From NCBI RefSeq assembly GCF_905480415.1, contig NZ_CAJQQI010000100.1:1-38719 (forward strand): 38,719 nucleotides of DNA, written 5' to 3'. Below are positions 18,182 through 28,087 of the stretch, one piece after another. The position numbers and the translations under genes were made by a program. The stretch comes from an uncultured Algibacter sp. GTDB lineage: Bacteria > Bacteroidota > Bacteroidia > Flavobacteriales > Flavobacteriaceae. Below the pieces are notes generated by a model. It made no database searches and was not told where the DNA came from. It worked only from the letters and a program-made list of their open reading frames with translations. The number at the start of each line of letters is the position of its first letter. Position 1 is the first letter of the stretch.

Positions 18182-20938
18182 TTAAACTTCTTTTTCAGTA
18201 AAATCTATTTTTGGATTACAAATTTCAAGGATTAGTTTTTTCAGTTCAGCTTCAAAGTCAAGTAGAGTGTCATCGGTTACTAAAGAATTTTTACTTCTAC
18301 TAAAAGCACTCTCTTTTTTGGAGAATTTTAAAAAACCAGAGCTTAAATTTTTAAATGAAATAATACCAGCTTCAATAGGAAGACTAATCTTATTAGATTT
18401 TTGCATCATATAGGCATAAGTTAATACTTGAAAACTTTTGCTATACTTTTTGTAATCCGCAGTAATGTCTTCCCAGTTAACTATTTCTAATTGATTTTGC
18501 TGTACATTTCCTGTTTTGTAATCAATTATTCGGATTATACCATTACACTCATCAACTCTATCAACTTTACCTTTAATTTTAATAGGGAAATTAAGTTCAG
18601 AGATCTTAATTGAAATAGTATTATCAGATTCAATGGCAATAATTTTAATTTTATCTCCGGCTCTTAAAGATTTCATCTCTGAGTCTAAAAAATTTGAAAC
18701 ATAACGTTTTGCTATTTCAAAAATAATTAGGTTTTTACCCTTTGTAATATCTCCTTCTTTGTATTCGTTTTTAAAATGATAAGTAACCGTTTGCTCAATT
18801 TGAGATTTTAAGCCTTTAATGGCATCAATAGTTAAAAGCGCACCTACCAAAGGTTTATAAAAATCTTCTAATGTATTATGAACAACAGTTCCTAGGGTAT
18901 TGGCTGCCACGGTTTCTTCAACATCAACATGATCTTTTATTTTTAGAATTTTCTGATAATAAAAATCAATAGGGTTTCTAATATAGTTTGTTAATGATGA
19001 AGGCGAAAAACCTTCACTAGCGAGATGAATTATTTGTTTATGTAGAGCTTCAGTCTTTTTTACAACATTTAAACACGTCTCAATAATTGGAACTTGAGGT
19101 GCCACGATTTGATGGTTGATATTATGAATACCCTCAAGTTCTAATTGGGTAATGAATCGGCTTTTTTCGCCGCCAGTTAGAACATCAGCTTCTGTGTTGT
19201 AAATTATATAAACGTTTTTAGCACGTTGTAGAAGTCTGTAAAAATGATAGGTATAAACAGCATCTTTCTCTTTATAGGTGGGTAAGTTGTTCTCCAGTTT
19301 TACATCAAAAGGAATAAAAGAATTATTACTTTTTCCGGCGGGTAATATCCCTTCGTTCACAGAAGAAATAATTACGGTTTCAAAATCTAAAACGCGTGAT
19401 TCAAGCATTCCCATAAGTTGTAAGCCTTGTAATGGTTCTCCTTGAAAGTCTAGTGTTTCTGTGCTTAAAAGTTCTTTATAAATGCTGTATAATGTTGAAA
19501 TATCCTTTATATGCCTATGTTCTGAGTTTAACCTTGTGAGTTCGTTAAATAGTTCGTTAAAACGGAATACATATTCTAATGATAACAAGTTTGATGTTTT
19601 GTTTTCATCTAAAGAAGCTTTTATGGTTAGTATGAGTTTAGAGCAATTATCCAGTGCTAATACAATTGAATTTCCCCAACTAGAAAACAATAAATCTGTG
19701 ATGATAATACTTTTCTCAGCTATTTTAATTAATCGGTCTTTATTTAAAAAAACCAGATTATTATTATCAATAGTTTCAATGATTTTTAATGAATAATCGA
19801 TGCCTTCAATAAAAAATAATGGCCTAATAAATTGGTGTGATATAATGTTAACGACATCTTTATAGTAAAAAGAGTTTGAGTTATTTTTATGTAATTGAAA
19901 AAGGGCATTAAACAATGAGGCCAAAGGGATTGATTTTAAAGGAAGTCCCATAGTCACATTTAAAGCATGAATATTTGACGGTATTGAATTTAATACAGGA
20001 ATCAATAGATTCTCATCACCTAAAATAACTGCGGTACTATTTAGTAGATTATTTTCTTTTTGTAGTTCGCTGAGAAGTGAACCAATATATTTTGCTTGAC
20101 CTATATTTTTAGGAATACCAATTGCTGATATGTTTTTATCTTTTGAATAATTTTCGGTAATCCAATTAAAAGAATTGTTTTTAAAGAATTTCCAGTTTTT
20201 TTTGTGTTGCCTGGTGAATAGCGCAGCGTCATGCTTTTGATTGTTCATGAAAACCGTATCAACATCCCAATAAATTTTGGCCAAATCCTTTTGAAGTAAT
20301 TCTTGAATAATGGTCTCTTCTGAAGTATTTAGGGCGTTAAAGCCCACAAACACATGTTTTTTTTCTGGGTTATTTTGAATATAAGCTTCCAAATTCTCCA
20401 CAGCCTCTCTATAGATTAAACCTTGATACCCAACTTTGTTATTTAAAAGGGAATCTGTAAAATGTGTATAGTAGTCGTGTAATTTATACCAAAAAGATAA
20501 ATAGTTTTTTACAAAATCGGTTTTGTTTTCTTCTAAAGACCAATGTTTTAAATCTTGAATGGCGCTTAAGTAATTGAAAACATGCTCTTGAGGAATTAAA
20601 TAGCGATCAATTTCATTAAAATCTTGAAGTAATATTTGTGCCCATTTTGAAAAAGATTCAAAAGAATCTAAACTTTCTTTTTTTGTTAATTGAGAATATG
20701 TAGAGTAAAACTCAAAAAGAAGTTCAGTATTAGAAATAGATTTAAGTTGAGATAGTTCTTGTACAAACTCTTCAATACTTAAAATTTGTGGAGCAAATAT
20801 TGTTTTATTAACAACTTTAGACAGATGATGTTTTAAAAAGAGCCCAGCTCTTTTGCTGGGTAATACAAAGGTTAAATCAGAAAGATTTTGCTTGTTATTC
20901 TGTAAATCTTTTAAAACATCGTGAATGAAAGTTGTCAT
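18182..20938 (-). CDS. AddB-like helicase/nuclease subunit (PD-(D/E)XK family)
   Basis: A 918-residue protein that begins with a UvrD-like N-terminal region lacking a clear Walker A motif (FVLPSKRAGLFLKHHL), as expected for the inactivated helicase of AddB. It ends with a PD-(D/E)XK nuclease core: DRVDECNGIIRIIDYKTG with D806 and K808, preceded by NTLGTVVHNTLEDFY. Four clustered cysteines of an iron-sulphur AddB are not evident. Its partner should be the AddA-like protein at 23727-26861, with which it would process double-strand breaks for RecA loading. A strong hairpin separates it from ompA upstream; no promoter was recognised. Confidence 0.85.
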   Translation of the reverse strand: MTTFIHDVLKDLQNNKQNLSDLTFVLPSKRAGLFLKHHLSKVVNKTIFAPQILSIEEFVQELSQLKSISNTELLFEFYSTYSQLTKKESLDSFESFSKWAQILLQDFNEIDRYLIPQEHVFNYLSAIQDLKHWSLEENKTDFVKNYLSFWYKLHDYYTHFTDSLLNNKVGYQGLIYREAVENLEAYIQNNPEKKHVFVGFNALNTSEETIIQELLQKDLAKIYWDVDTVFMNNQKHDAALFTRQHKKNWKFFKNNSFNWITENYSKDKNISAIGIPKNIGQAKYIGSLLSELQKENNLLNSTAVILGDENLLIPVLNSIPSNIHALNVTMGLPLKSIPLASLFNALFQLHKNNSNSFYYKDVVNIISHQFIRPLFFIEGIDYSLKIIETIDNNNLVFLNKDRLIKIAEKSIIITDLLFSSWGNSIVLALDNCSKLILTIKASLDENKTSNLLSLEYVFRFNELFNELTRLNSEHRHIKDISTLYSIYKELLSTETLDFQGEPLQGLQLMGMLESRVLDFETVIISSVNEGILPAGKSNNSFIPFDVKLENNLPTYKEKDAVYTYHFYRLLQRAKNVYIIYNTEADVLTGGEKSRFITQLELEGIHNINHQIVAPQVPIIETCLNVVKKTEALHKQIIHLASEGFSPSSLTNYIRNPIDFYYQKILKIKDHVDVEETVAANTLGTVVHNTLEDFYKPLVGALLTIDAIKGLKSQIEQTVTYHFKNEYKEGDITKGKNLIIFEIAKRYVSNFLDSEMKSLRAGDKIKIIAIESDNTISIKISELNFPIKIKGKVDRVDECNGIIRIIDYKTGNVQQNQLEIVNWEDITADYKKYSKSFQVLTYAYMMQKSNKISLPIEAGIISFKNLSSGFLKFSKKESAFSRSKNSLVTDDTLLDFEAELKKLILEICNPKIDFTEKEV

Positions 20939-20950
20939 TGTATAAAAATA

Positions 20951-20980
20951 AAAAACGCTTCGGATATCCGAAGCGTTTTT
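20951..20980 (-). terminator. Intrinsic terminator after ompA (symmetrical)
   Basis: A perfect 30-bp palindrome: arms of 15 containing ACGCTTCGG/CCGAAGCGT, flanked by A and T runs. It sits 32 bp after the ompA stop and 12 bp before the addB-like start. The symmetry lets it act in either direction, but only minus-strand transcription is expected here. Confidence 0.88.
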
Positions 20981-21012
20981 TGTAAACTTATTTATTTTAA
21001 AATTGCGTTAGC

Positions 21013-22395
21013 TTATTTTGCTAAGTTAATTTCTACACGTCTGTTGTTAGCTCTACCTGCTCTAGTTTTATTAGAGTCAATTGGTTTTGTTTCACCATAA
21101 CCTTCAGCAGAAAGTCTAAATTCGTCAACACCATTTTTAACTAAATAATCTTTGACAGCAAGTGCTCTAGCATCTGATAATCTCATGTTAAGTTTCTCAC
21201 TACCCGTACTATCAGTGTGACCTTCTATCGTAAATTTAGCTGTTGAGTATTCGTTTAAAATTGCAACTATATCCATTAATACACCAGCAGATTGTTCTTT
21301 TATACTCTCTTTTCCAGTATCAAATAAGATTGTTTTAGCATAAGCATTTAAAGCTTTTTTAACAGCCTCAGTAACTTCAGGACAACCGTTGTTAGCAACA
21401 GTACCTTTAACGTCTGGACATTTATCATCTTTATCTAAAACACCATCAGCGTCTGCATCTGGCCAAGGACAACCTTTATTTGCAGCAGGACCAGCTTCGT
21501 TTGGACAAGCATCATCAGCATCAGTGACTCCGTCACCATCAGCATCAGGACATCCGTTTAAAGCTTTTAAACCAGCAACTGTTGGACAGTTATCTTTATT
21601 ATCAGCAATACCATCTCCGTCAGTATCAGGACAACCATTAAGCTCAGCTAAACCAGCTTCGTTAGGACAATCGTCTTTACTATCTTCAATGCCATCACCA
21701 TCAGTATCAGGACAACCGTTGAATGCTTCTAAACCAGCTACATCTGGACAAGCATCATCTTTATCGTATATACCATCATCATCAGTATCGGTTCCACCAA
21801 ATTTGATAGAAAAACCAGCTGTATGTTGGAAGTGAGAATTTAAGTAATCCTCAAAAGCATGTTTATAAGTAGCTTGGTAAGTTAAACCAATGTTATCACT
21901 TAACCATACGTTAAGACCTAATGTACCATTTAATGTTCCAGCACCAATGTCATTTACCCAAGTGTAACCACCACCGATACCTGCATAAGGATCGAAAGTT
22001 TTTCCATCTCTGAAACTATATTTGATTATACCATCTAAACCGTAATATGATAAATTATCCACTTCATTAGTTACATCAGGATTTGTGCTGATGTCTCCCC
22101 ATTTATCTATCTTATTGAATGAACCAGCAATTCCAAAAGAAAAACCGTCATTTAAATATTTAGATACCGAGATTGTTGAAAGTGATGGTAAAATATTCCA
22201 GTGATCATCAACGTTAAATAATTCATCACCGAATGTTTCACTAAATATCCCCCCATCTCCTGATGGATAGGCGTCAACTGCGTTTACCCCAATAGTAATT
22301 TGCCATGGGTTGTTGTTGTCTTGTGCATTTACGTTGCTATAACCAAGTACAAGCAACATAGCGAACAATAATCTGCTAAGATTTTTCATATTCAA
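21013..22395 (-). CDS. OmpA-family outer-membrane protein with thrombospondin type 3 repeats
   Basis: A 460-residue abundant-type envelope protein. The signal peptide ends near NVNAQ (residue 25). Residues ~28-200 form an eight-strand OmpA-like beta-barrel. Residues ~203-335 hold five calcium-binding thrombospondin type 3 repeats ([16 protein letters not shown] and variants), encoded by roughly 78-bp DNA repeats. Residues ~350-460 are the OmpA peptidoglycan-binding domain ([59 protein letters not shown]). It anchors the outer membrane to the wall. It has its own near-consensus promoter and a strong terminator, so it is probably monocistronic and highly expressed. Confidence 0.95.
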   Translation of the reverse strand: MNMKNLSRLLFAMLLVLGYSNVNAQDNNNPWQITIGVNAVDAYPSGDGGIFSETFGDELFNVDDHWNILPSLSTISVSKYLNDGFSFGIAGSFNKIDKWGDISTNPDVTNEVDNLSYYGLDGIIKYSFRDGKTFDPYAGIGGGYTWVNDIGAGTLNGTLGLNVWLSDNIGLTYQATYKHAFEDYLNSHFQHTAGFSIKFGGTDTDDDGIYDKDDACPDVAGLEAFNGCPDTDGDGIEDSKDDCPNEAGLAELNGCPDTDGDGIADNKDNCPTVAGLKALNGCPDADGDGVTDADDACPNEAGPAANKGCPWPDADADGVLDKDDKCPDVKGTVANNGCPEVTEAVKKALNAYAKTILFDTGKESIKEQSAGVLMDIVAILNEYSTAKFTIEGHTDSTGSEKLNMRLSDARALAVKDYLVKNGVDEFRLSAEGYGETKPIDSNKTRAGRANNRRVEINLAK

Positions 22396-22423
22396 AAGTT
22401 TAATTTTAAGTGTTAATCGTGAA

Positions 22424-22454
22424 CAAAAGTAAGTTGTTAAATGTTATTAACAAA
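22424..22454 (-). promoter_or_regulatory. Near-consensus Bacteroidota promoter for ompA
   Basis: On the minus strand TTTG (22454-22451), a 19-bp spacer and TACTTTTG (22431-22424) match the -33/-7 pattern TTTG-N19-TAnnTTTG. The predicted 5' leader is about 22 nt. A second -7-like box (TATATTTG) lies further upstream with a poorly spaced -33 box. Confidence 0.65.
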
Positions 22455-22511
22455 GACAAATATATAAAAAAATAGAACAAATCGGTAGTTCGTCGATAGT
22501 CTAGACTGAAT

Positions 22512-23705
22512 TTAGATAATATTTAGAGCTTTCCCAACTTTATTAAAAGCTGTGATTGCTTTATCTAAATGTTGTTTTGTGTGCGCTGTAGAAAGCTGTA
22601 CGCGTATTCTAGCTTTACCTTTTGGTACTACAGGAAAGAAGAAACCTATAACATAAATCCCTTCTTTTAATAACATATTCGCCATAGTTTGGGATAGTTT
22701 TGCATCATATAACATGACAGGTACAATTGCAGAATCTCCATCTACAATATCAAACCCAGAATCTTTAACTCCTTTTTTGAAATAATTTGCATTCCATTCT
22801 AAGGTATCTCTAAACTCAGTATTATTTGCTAACATATCAAAAACCTTTATAGATGCCCCAACAATTGCGGGCGCCAGCGAATTGGAAAATAAATACGGTC
22901 TAGAACGCTGACGTAGCATATCTATAATTTCCTTTTTACCAGTGGTATATCCACCCATGGCACCTCCTAAAGCTTTTCCTAGAGTACCCGTTATGATATC
23001 AATACGGTTTAAAACACCTTTTTCCTCTAGAGTGCCTCTACCTGTTTTTCCGATAAATCCAGTGGCATGACATTCGTCAATCATAACCAATGCATCGTAT
23101 TTATCAGCTAAATCACAAATTTTATCCAAAGGCGCTAAAAGGCCATCCATAGAAAACACACCATCTGTAACTATAATTTTAAAACGAGCCTTATTTTCAT
23201 TGGCAGCTATCAATTGCTTTTCTAAATCTACCATATCATTATTTTGATAGCGGTATCTGGCCGCTTTACAAAGGCGCACACCATCTATAATAGATGCGTG
23301 ATTTAAGGAATCTGAGATAATGGCATCTTCTTTTCCAAGTAGTGGTTCAAAAACACCTCCATTAGCATCAAAAGCAGCAGCGTATAATATTGTGTCTTCG
23401 GTTTGGTAAAAATCAGCTATTTTTTGCTCCAGTTCTTTATGAATATCTTGTGTTCCACAAATAAAACGAACAGAACTCATGCCAAAGCCATGCGTATCCA
23501 TAGTGTCTTTCGCTGCCTGTATAACTTCTGGATGAGATGATAAACCTAAATAATTATTAGAACAAAAATTTAATACAGTCTCACCGGTATTTAAAGTTAT
23601 TTCCGCTCCTTGAGCAGAAGTAATGATTCGCTCTTCTTTATAAAGCCCATTATTTTTTATGTCTTGCAATTCTTCTTGAAGATGATTTTTCAGTTTTCCG
23701 TACAT
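22512..23705 (-). CDS. kbl: Glycine C-acetyltransferase (2-amino-3-ketobutyrate CoA ligase)
   Basis: A 397-residue PLP enzyme of the alpha-oxoamine synthase family. Visible hallmarks are [55 protein letters not shown] and the PLP-lysine motif [13 protein letters not shown] with K244, the position used in E. coli Kbl. It condenses glycine with acetyl-CoA or, in the physiological direction, cleaves 2-amino-3-ketobutyrate in threonine breakdown. No tdh is adjacent. It follows the AddA-like gene by 21 bp, suggesting cotranscription. AONS or serine palmitoyltransferase relatives are less likely because of the length and motif match. Confidence 0.93.
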   Translation of the reverse strand: MYGKLKNHLQEELQDIKNNGLYKEERIITSAQGAEITLNTGETVLNFCSNNYLGLSSHPEVIQAAKDTMDTHGFGMSSVRFICGTQDIHKELEQKIADFYQTEDTILYAAAFDANGGVFEPLLGKEDAIISDSLNHASIIDGVRLCKAARYRYQNNDMVDLEKQLIAANENKARFKIIVTDGVFSMDGLLAPLDKICDLADKYDALVMIDECHATGFIGKTGRGTLEEKGVLNRIDIITGTLGKALGGAMGGYTTGKKEIIDMLRQRSRPYLFSNSLAPAIVGASIKVFDMLANNTEFRDTLEWNANYFKKGVKDSGFDIVDGDSAIVPVMLYDAKLSQTMANMLLKEGIYVIGFFFPVVPKGKARIRVQLSTAHTKQHLDKAITAFNKVGKALNII

Positions 23706-23726
23706 TTTATTGCGTTTTATGCGAAT

Positions 23727-26700
23727 TTAAACATCTTTCACTAAAATATCGTCATTTATATAAATAAGAATCTTCTGTTTGACATCTATTTTCATGTCTT
23801 CTAAAACATCTTGATAAGACTGAAGTTGTTGTTCATGTTTTTTGTCTTCCAACCCTGTTTTGTAATCAATAATTATAGCTTCGTTTTTAACGTTTATTAC
23901 AATTCTGTCAGGTCTTAAAATGATACCATTTTTTGAAATAATATCACGTTCATTATAAACGGTGTAATTTGAAGAATAATAATCGTGAAGTTTTGGATGT
24001 TCGAGAATATTTTTAACCGTTGTTTTTAAGAATACTGCCTGTTCTTCATTTATAGTTGAAGCCTTTAGGAAATCGATAATGACATCATCAACATCATCGC
24101 TAGTTTTTATTTGAGCCATAATATCATGAATCAAATTTCCTTTTTCAATGGCTTCTTGCTGATTGGTATCCCACAACAATCCGGATTTTGTAACCATTTT
24201 TATATTATGATCTTCTTTTGCTGTCGAAATAAACTCACTTTGAAGATGCATTTCTTTTCTGTTTGTAGAATTTTTTGATGCTTTTTTAGAACTTCCGAAG
24301 CTATAATTGGCCTCTGAATCATTCCAAATTCCTAGATCCTGGAGGTAATTTATTAATAAGCCTGAATATTTTTTGGTATTAATTTCACCTTTAGTCGATA
24401 TCTCTTTTGTTGAGATTATATGTATTTGTTCAATGGCGCGTGTTAGTGCAACATATAGCAAATTAATATTGTCTAATTCTTGTTCAGATTGATGCTTGTT
24501 ATAAATGCGTAATCCTTCAGCTCCATAATTTTCAAAATCTTTGTTATAGTTTAAGAGTGTATGTGAAAACCCATTGTATTTTTCTGAATCTAAACTAAAC
24601 CATTCTTTAGGCTCTAATTCTCTATAAATATCTAAATCGGCATAAGGAAAAATCACCACAGGGAATTCTAGACCCTTGGATTTGTGTATTGTCATGATTT
24701 GAACCGCATTTTGTCCTTGTGGAGAAATGATACTCAAACTATCTTTTTTCTTATCGAAGTATTCTAAAAACCCTGAAATATCAGAGCCCTTTTTTTGAGA
24801 AAAATCTAAAATAATATCCAAATAAAATTGAATGTATGCATTTGAATTTTTGACTAAATTGAAACGTCTAACAATAGCTTCAACTAAATCATAAAGTGGA
24901 AACTGTAGTAATGAATTACAGTCTATAAATACGCCATAATTTTGCAAACTTTTGAATAGTTTATCAGTAGAAAGGTGAATATGATTTGTAAAAAAATGAT
25001 GCTTGTCGTCTATATTAAAAAGTGTGGTTAAATAATTTAAAACCTTAATTTTTGTTTCATTGTTTTCCGGCTGAACAAGAAGGAATAATAAATCATTGAT
25101 AAAAACGACATCAGGTGAATTATTAATCAGTAAAGTTTCAGAAGAAATAATTGGAATTTCGTGCTGACTTAAATAATCAGCAATGGCAACCCCTTCCTTT
25201 TTCTTTCTAATTAAAACACAAATGTCTTCCAAATTAAAACCGTTTTCAATGCACTCATTTATAGTCCTTAAAACGGCTTCAGGAAATATTTCGTTTCTAT
25301 CATCTTCTTTATTATTGTCTAAAAACGAGAGCGTTACAAAACCGTCTTTATCTTCTGTTATATTTTGATGTGCTTTTTCGAATAGAGTTTTATAATCATC
25401 ATTATTAAAAACATGATTGGCTAAAAACTTAAAAAAACCATTGTTAAAATTTACTACTTCTTTATAGCTTCGGTAATTTTCTTTTAGACTCCTTACATCT
25501 TGTAATGCATGAAAAGGGCTGCTTTTTTTATTAAACAAATCAATAAACTGTTCCGCTTTTCCGCCACGCCAGCGATATATAGCTTGTTTAGCATCACCAA
25601 CTAACATGGTGCTTCCGTTTACAGTAGATAATGAATTTTCTAATAATGGGATTAAATTCTCCCATTGCATCACAGATGTATCTTGAAACTCATCAATGAA
25701 ATAATGTTTAAATTTTTCACCTAAACGTTCATAAATAAAAGGTGTAGGCTGTGCTGAAATTTCTTTGCTAATAATGGCATTAAATTCTGAAATCAGCATT
25801 TTGTTTTGATCCTCTTTTAAAACTTCTAACTCACTATTTATAGCCTTCAAAACGGATAATGGTGTAATATTTCTATAAAATGCTTTTAAAAATTTTAAAT
25901 GAAATATAGCTCGCTTAGTGACATTAAAGCTAGATGCTATTTGTGGTTGTATTTGTTCAATTATTGAAGCAATATCAGCAGTTACTCGCTTAGGATATAA
26001 CGTTTTGGTTTCTATATCTTCTTGCCATTTAGTATCAAAATTTACGTTAAAGTTTTTTTCTGACAATTTCGAAAAATGTTTAGGCAAATAACCACTAGTA
26101 AAGTCATTAAATTCTAATCCAGACTCTTCAATTAATGTAAGTACAGTTTGAGCGTTTTCAACAATATGGGTTTCTAAATCTGAAATTTCTTTTTTGAGTT
26201 GTGCTTTAAGCACTTTAAAATCATTTAAAGTTTTGTCTTTTAAACCATTGATAAAGGGCATATCGTTTTCATTTACCAAGAGTTTAGCAATCTTGTTAAA
26301 ATCAAAAGACACATCCCAACTTTTATCATCATCAGCTTTTTCAATAGCAAAATCAACTAAAATCTTTGTAAGATCATTATCATTTCCTGCTTTGGCAATT
26401 AAACTATCTACAGCTTCGTTGAGCAATGAATCTTGGTCTAGCTCCACTTCAAAATTCAAAGGCAGTCTTAAATCATAAGCAAAAGTTCTAATCAATTTAT
26501 GAGTAAAACCATCAATAGTAGAAATATCGAAGGCGGCATAATTGTGCAGTATAGTATTTAATAAACTTTTGGATTTCTCATGGAGTTTAATAGGTTCCAT
26601 TTGTAACTCCTTGCAAATACTCTCAAACATCGAGTTTTCACTTTCTAAAACAGAATCATCAGAAAACGTTTTTAGTGTTTCAACAATACGCGCTTTCATT

Positions 26701-26861
26701 TCTGCAACAGCCTTATTAGTAAAGGTTATGGCTAGAATACGTTTAAAAGGTTCTGGATGATTTGATTGAAATAAAATTTTTAAATATTCTTTTACGAGTG
26801 TATATGTTTTTCCGCTTCCTGCTGAGGCATTATAAATGGTAAAAGGATACGTTTGTTGCAT
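23727..26861 (-). CDS. AddA-like UvrD/Rep helicase-nuclease
   Basis: A 1044-residue superfamily 1 helicase with a C-terminal nuclease. Walker A is NASAGSGKTYTL (K18). The Q/Ia region is ILAITFTNKAVAEMKARI. Walker B is FIDEFQDTS (D390, E391). Motif III is MLVGDAKQAIYRWRGG, motif V MTIHKSKGLEFPVVIF, motif VI LLYVALTRA. Near the end, IIIDYKTGLEDKK (D999) is the PD-(D/E)XK core. With the AddB-like protein it would form the RecBCD-equivalent end-resection enzyme. The start ATG is 122 bp from the divergent superoxide dismutase gene. RecB-like naming is also possible; there is no RecC or RecD nearby. Confidence 0.9.
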   Translation of the reverse strand: MQQTYPFTIYNASAGSGKTYTLVKEYLKILFQSNHPEPFKRILAITFTNKAVAEMKARIVETLKTFSDDSVLESENSMFESICKELQMEPIKLHEKSKSLLNTILHNYAAFDISTIDGFTHKLIRTFAYDLRLPLNFEVELDQDSLLNEAVDSLIAKAGNDNDLTKILVDFAIEKADDDKSWDVSFDFNKIAKLLVNENDMPFINGLKDKTLNDFKVLKAQLKKEISDLETHIVENAQTVLTLIEESGLEFNDFTSGYLPKHFSKLSEKNFNVNFDTKWQEDIETKTLYPKRVTADIASIIEQIQPQIASSFNVTKRAIFHLKFLKAFYRNITPLSVLKAINSELEVLKEDQNKMLISEFNAIISKEISAQPTPFIYERLGEKFKHYFIDEFQDTSVMQWENLIPLLENSLSTVNGSTMLVGDAKQAIYRWRGGKAEQFIDLFNKKSSPFHALQDVRSLKENYRSYKEVVNFNNGFFKFLANHVFNNDDYKTLFEKAHQNITEDKDGFVTLSFLDNNKEDDRNEIFPEAVLRTINECIENGFNLEDICVLIRKKKEGVAIADYLSQHEIPIISSETLLINNSPDVVFINDLLFLLVQPENNETKIKVLNYLTTLFNIDDKHHFFTNHIHLSTDKLFKSLQNYGVFIDCNSLLQFPLYDLVEAIVRRFNLVKNSNAYIQFYLDIILDFSQKKGSDISGFLEYFDKKKDSLSIISPQGQNAVQIMTIHKSKGLEFPVVIFPYADLDIYRELEPKEWFSLDSEKYNGFSHTLLNYNKDFENYGAEGLRIYNKHQSEQELDNINLLYVALTRAIEQIHIISTKEISTKGEINTKKYSGLLINYLQDLGIWNDSEANYSFGSSKKASKNSTNRKEMHLQSEFISTAKEDHNIKMVTKSGLLWDTNQQEAIEKGNLIHDIMAQIKTSDDVDDVIIDFLKASTINEEQAVFLKTTVKNILEHPKLHDYYSSNYTVYNERDIISKNGIILRPDRIVINVKNEAIIIDYKTGLEDKKHEQQLQSYQDVLEDMKIDVKQKILIYINDDILVKDV

Positions 26862-26941
26862 GAAGAATGATTTGCTTACAAGATAAAAACTATCGATGGT
26901 TTCATAACAATTTATTATTTTTAATTGACCTGTTTTATGTG

Positions 26942-26949
26942 TAAATTTG
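26942..26949 (+). promoter_or_regulatory. -7 box of the superoxide dismutase promoter
   Basis: TAAATTTG matches TAnnTTTG and ends 34 nt before the ATG. A TTG lies upstream (26925-26927) but with only 14 bp between, shorter than the usual 17-23, so only the -7 element is convincing. Confidence 0.4.
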
Positions 26950-26983
26950 AATGAAATTAAATATTAATTAAAACAAAATAATT

Positions 26984-27592
26984 ATGGCTTTCGAATTACC
27001 AAAATTAGGATATGCTTATGATGCCTTAGAACCTCATATAGATGCAAGAACCATGGAGATACATCATTCTAAACATCACCAAGGATACACAAATAATTTA
27101 AATAACGCTATTGCAGGAACAGATTTAGAAGGGAAATCTATTGATGATATTCTTGGAAATTTAGATATGAATAATAGTGCTGTTAGAAATAACGGTGGCG
27201 GATTTTATAATCATTCTTTGTTCTGGGAGGTTATGAATCCAGAAGATAGAGGTTATCTGTCTGGTGATTTAAAAGACGCTATTGAGGCTGCTTATGGTTC
27301 AAAAGATGAATTTATACAAGCTTTTTCAAATGCAGCAGGAACACGTTTTGGTTCTGGTTGGGCATGGTTGTGTGTGCACAAAGGAGGTAAAGTAGAAATT
27401 TGTTCAACGCCAAATCAGGATAATCCATTAATGCCAGGAGTAAGTTGTGGTGGTACACCAATTTTAGGACTTGATGTTTGGGAGCACGCATACTATTTAA
27501 ATTATCAAAATAGGCGTCCAGATTACATTAAGGCATTTTTTAATGTCGTTAACTGGAATGAAATGGAAAAGCGTTACGCAGAAGCTAAATAA
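26984..27592 (+). CDS. sodA: Superoxide dismutase, manganese type
   Basis: A 202-residue Fe/Mn superoxide dismutase, full length. Metal ligands are H27 (MEIHHSKHH), H77 ([10 protein letters not shown]), D164 and H168 ([11 protein letters not shown]). The glycine-rich NNGGG before FYNH and the Gln in [11 protein letters not shown] match E. coli MnSOD rather than FeSOD, in which the active-site Gln sits in the first domain; manganese use is therefore likely but not proven. There is no signal peptide, so it acts on superoxide in the cytoplasm. A monocistronic unit, with a -7 box before it and an intrinsic terminator after it. Confidence 0.94.
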   Translation: MAFELPKLGYAYDALEPHIDARTMEIHHSKHHQGYTNNLNNAIAGTDLEGKSIDDILGNLDMNNSAVRNNGGGFYNHSLFWEVMNPEDRGYLSGDLKDAIEAAYGSKDEFIQAFSNAAGTRFGSGWAWLCVHKGGKVEICSTPNQDNPLMPGVSCGGTPILGLDVWEHAYYLNYQNRRPDYIKAFFNVVNWNEMEKRYAEAK

Positions 27593-27618
27593 AACTAGTT
27601 ATTAGTTTAAATATAAAG

Positions 27619-27648
27619 GCAAATTCAGAAATGGATTTGCTTTTTTTT
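27619..27648 (+). terminator. Intrinsic terminator after sodA
   Basis: GCAAATTC pairs with GGATTTGC (one T-G wobble) and is followed by eight T, 27 bp after the sodA stop. Confidence 0.8.
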
Positions 27649-27649
27649 G

Positions 27650-27801
27650 GCGTTACCCAAAGGTCGGGCTCTACACTATATCTTTTCTTATGCTAAATTT
27701 GTATCCGGATCTCATCAAGTATTTAAATTATAAGATGATTTATGTTTAGATTGAGTTGTTTTGTAAGCATAAAAAAAGGATGCCGTTTCTATCCCTAACG
27801 C
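27650..27801 (+). repeat. Dispersed foldable repeat, copy A
   Basis: The 152-bp element begins GCGTTACCC and ends CCCTAACGC, with inverted termini GCGTTA/TAACGC. The first 37 bp match copy B (37186-37222) at 34 positions. The right arm shares AAAAGGATGCCGTT with copy B. An inner stem joins ATCTTTTCTTATGC to GCATAAAAAAAGGAT and closes a 73-nt AT-rich apical region. It starts 2 bp after the T-run of the sodA terminator. Confidence 0.75.
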
Positions 27802-27876
27802 GATAATTATTATTTTTAAGAAAAACGCATTACCAATAAATGGGTACTCCCATTTTTTTAGAAAGTATATAAAATG

Positions 27877-27944
27877 AAAAAGGTGAACGTTAGTTCACCT
27901 TTTTGCCCCAAATCTACCATAAACTTAACCTACTTATGTTATGG
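27877..27944 (-). ncRNA. Candidate small RNA, copy 1
   Basis: Read on the minus strand, about 68 nt starting CCATAACATAAGTAGG. The 5' part can pair CCATAA with TTATGG. The 3' part is a perfect 12-bp hairpin (GGTGAAC/GTTCACC plus A/T pairs, loop TAAC) ending in five T, a good terminator. A -7-like box TATATTTG lies 5 nt upstream (27957-27950), which puts the start at the first base of the unit. No -33 box or open frame is seen. The 40-nt core (27905-27944) is 39/40 identical to copy 2. Confidence 0.5.
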
Positions 27945-28087
27945 TTTTTCAAATATATGGTAGCGATATTGTTTGATAAAATATTTTAGATAAACTACGC
28001 AAATATTGGCTTAAAAGAAATTGTGTTAGCTAATTAGGGTAAAGTGTAAACACATATAATCAAATTAATTAGGAAACTAAATTGCAT

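Noticed and set aside
19482-19796. 104-codon plus-strand frame
   Set aside because: Antisense shadow in the AddB-like gene; no motif and no expression signal.
21389-21790. CRISPR-like or tandem non-coding repeat
   Set aside because: The ~78-bp periodicity is in frame with protein repeats of OmpA and has no spacer structure.
21389-21835. 148-codon plus-strand frame rich in Ser/Pro
   Set aside because: It is the complement of the thrombospondin type 3 repeats of ompA; the low-complexity protein simply mirrors that repeat DNA.
27650-27801. Integron attC site
   Set aside because: Folded arms and a bulged base recall attC, but attC reads TAAC...GTTA from 5' to 3' whereas this element reads GTTA...TAAC, and no integron integrase or cassette array is present.
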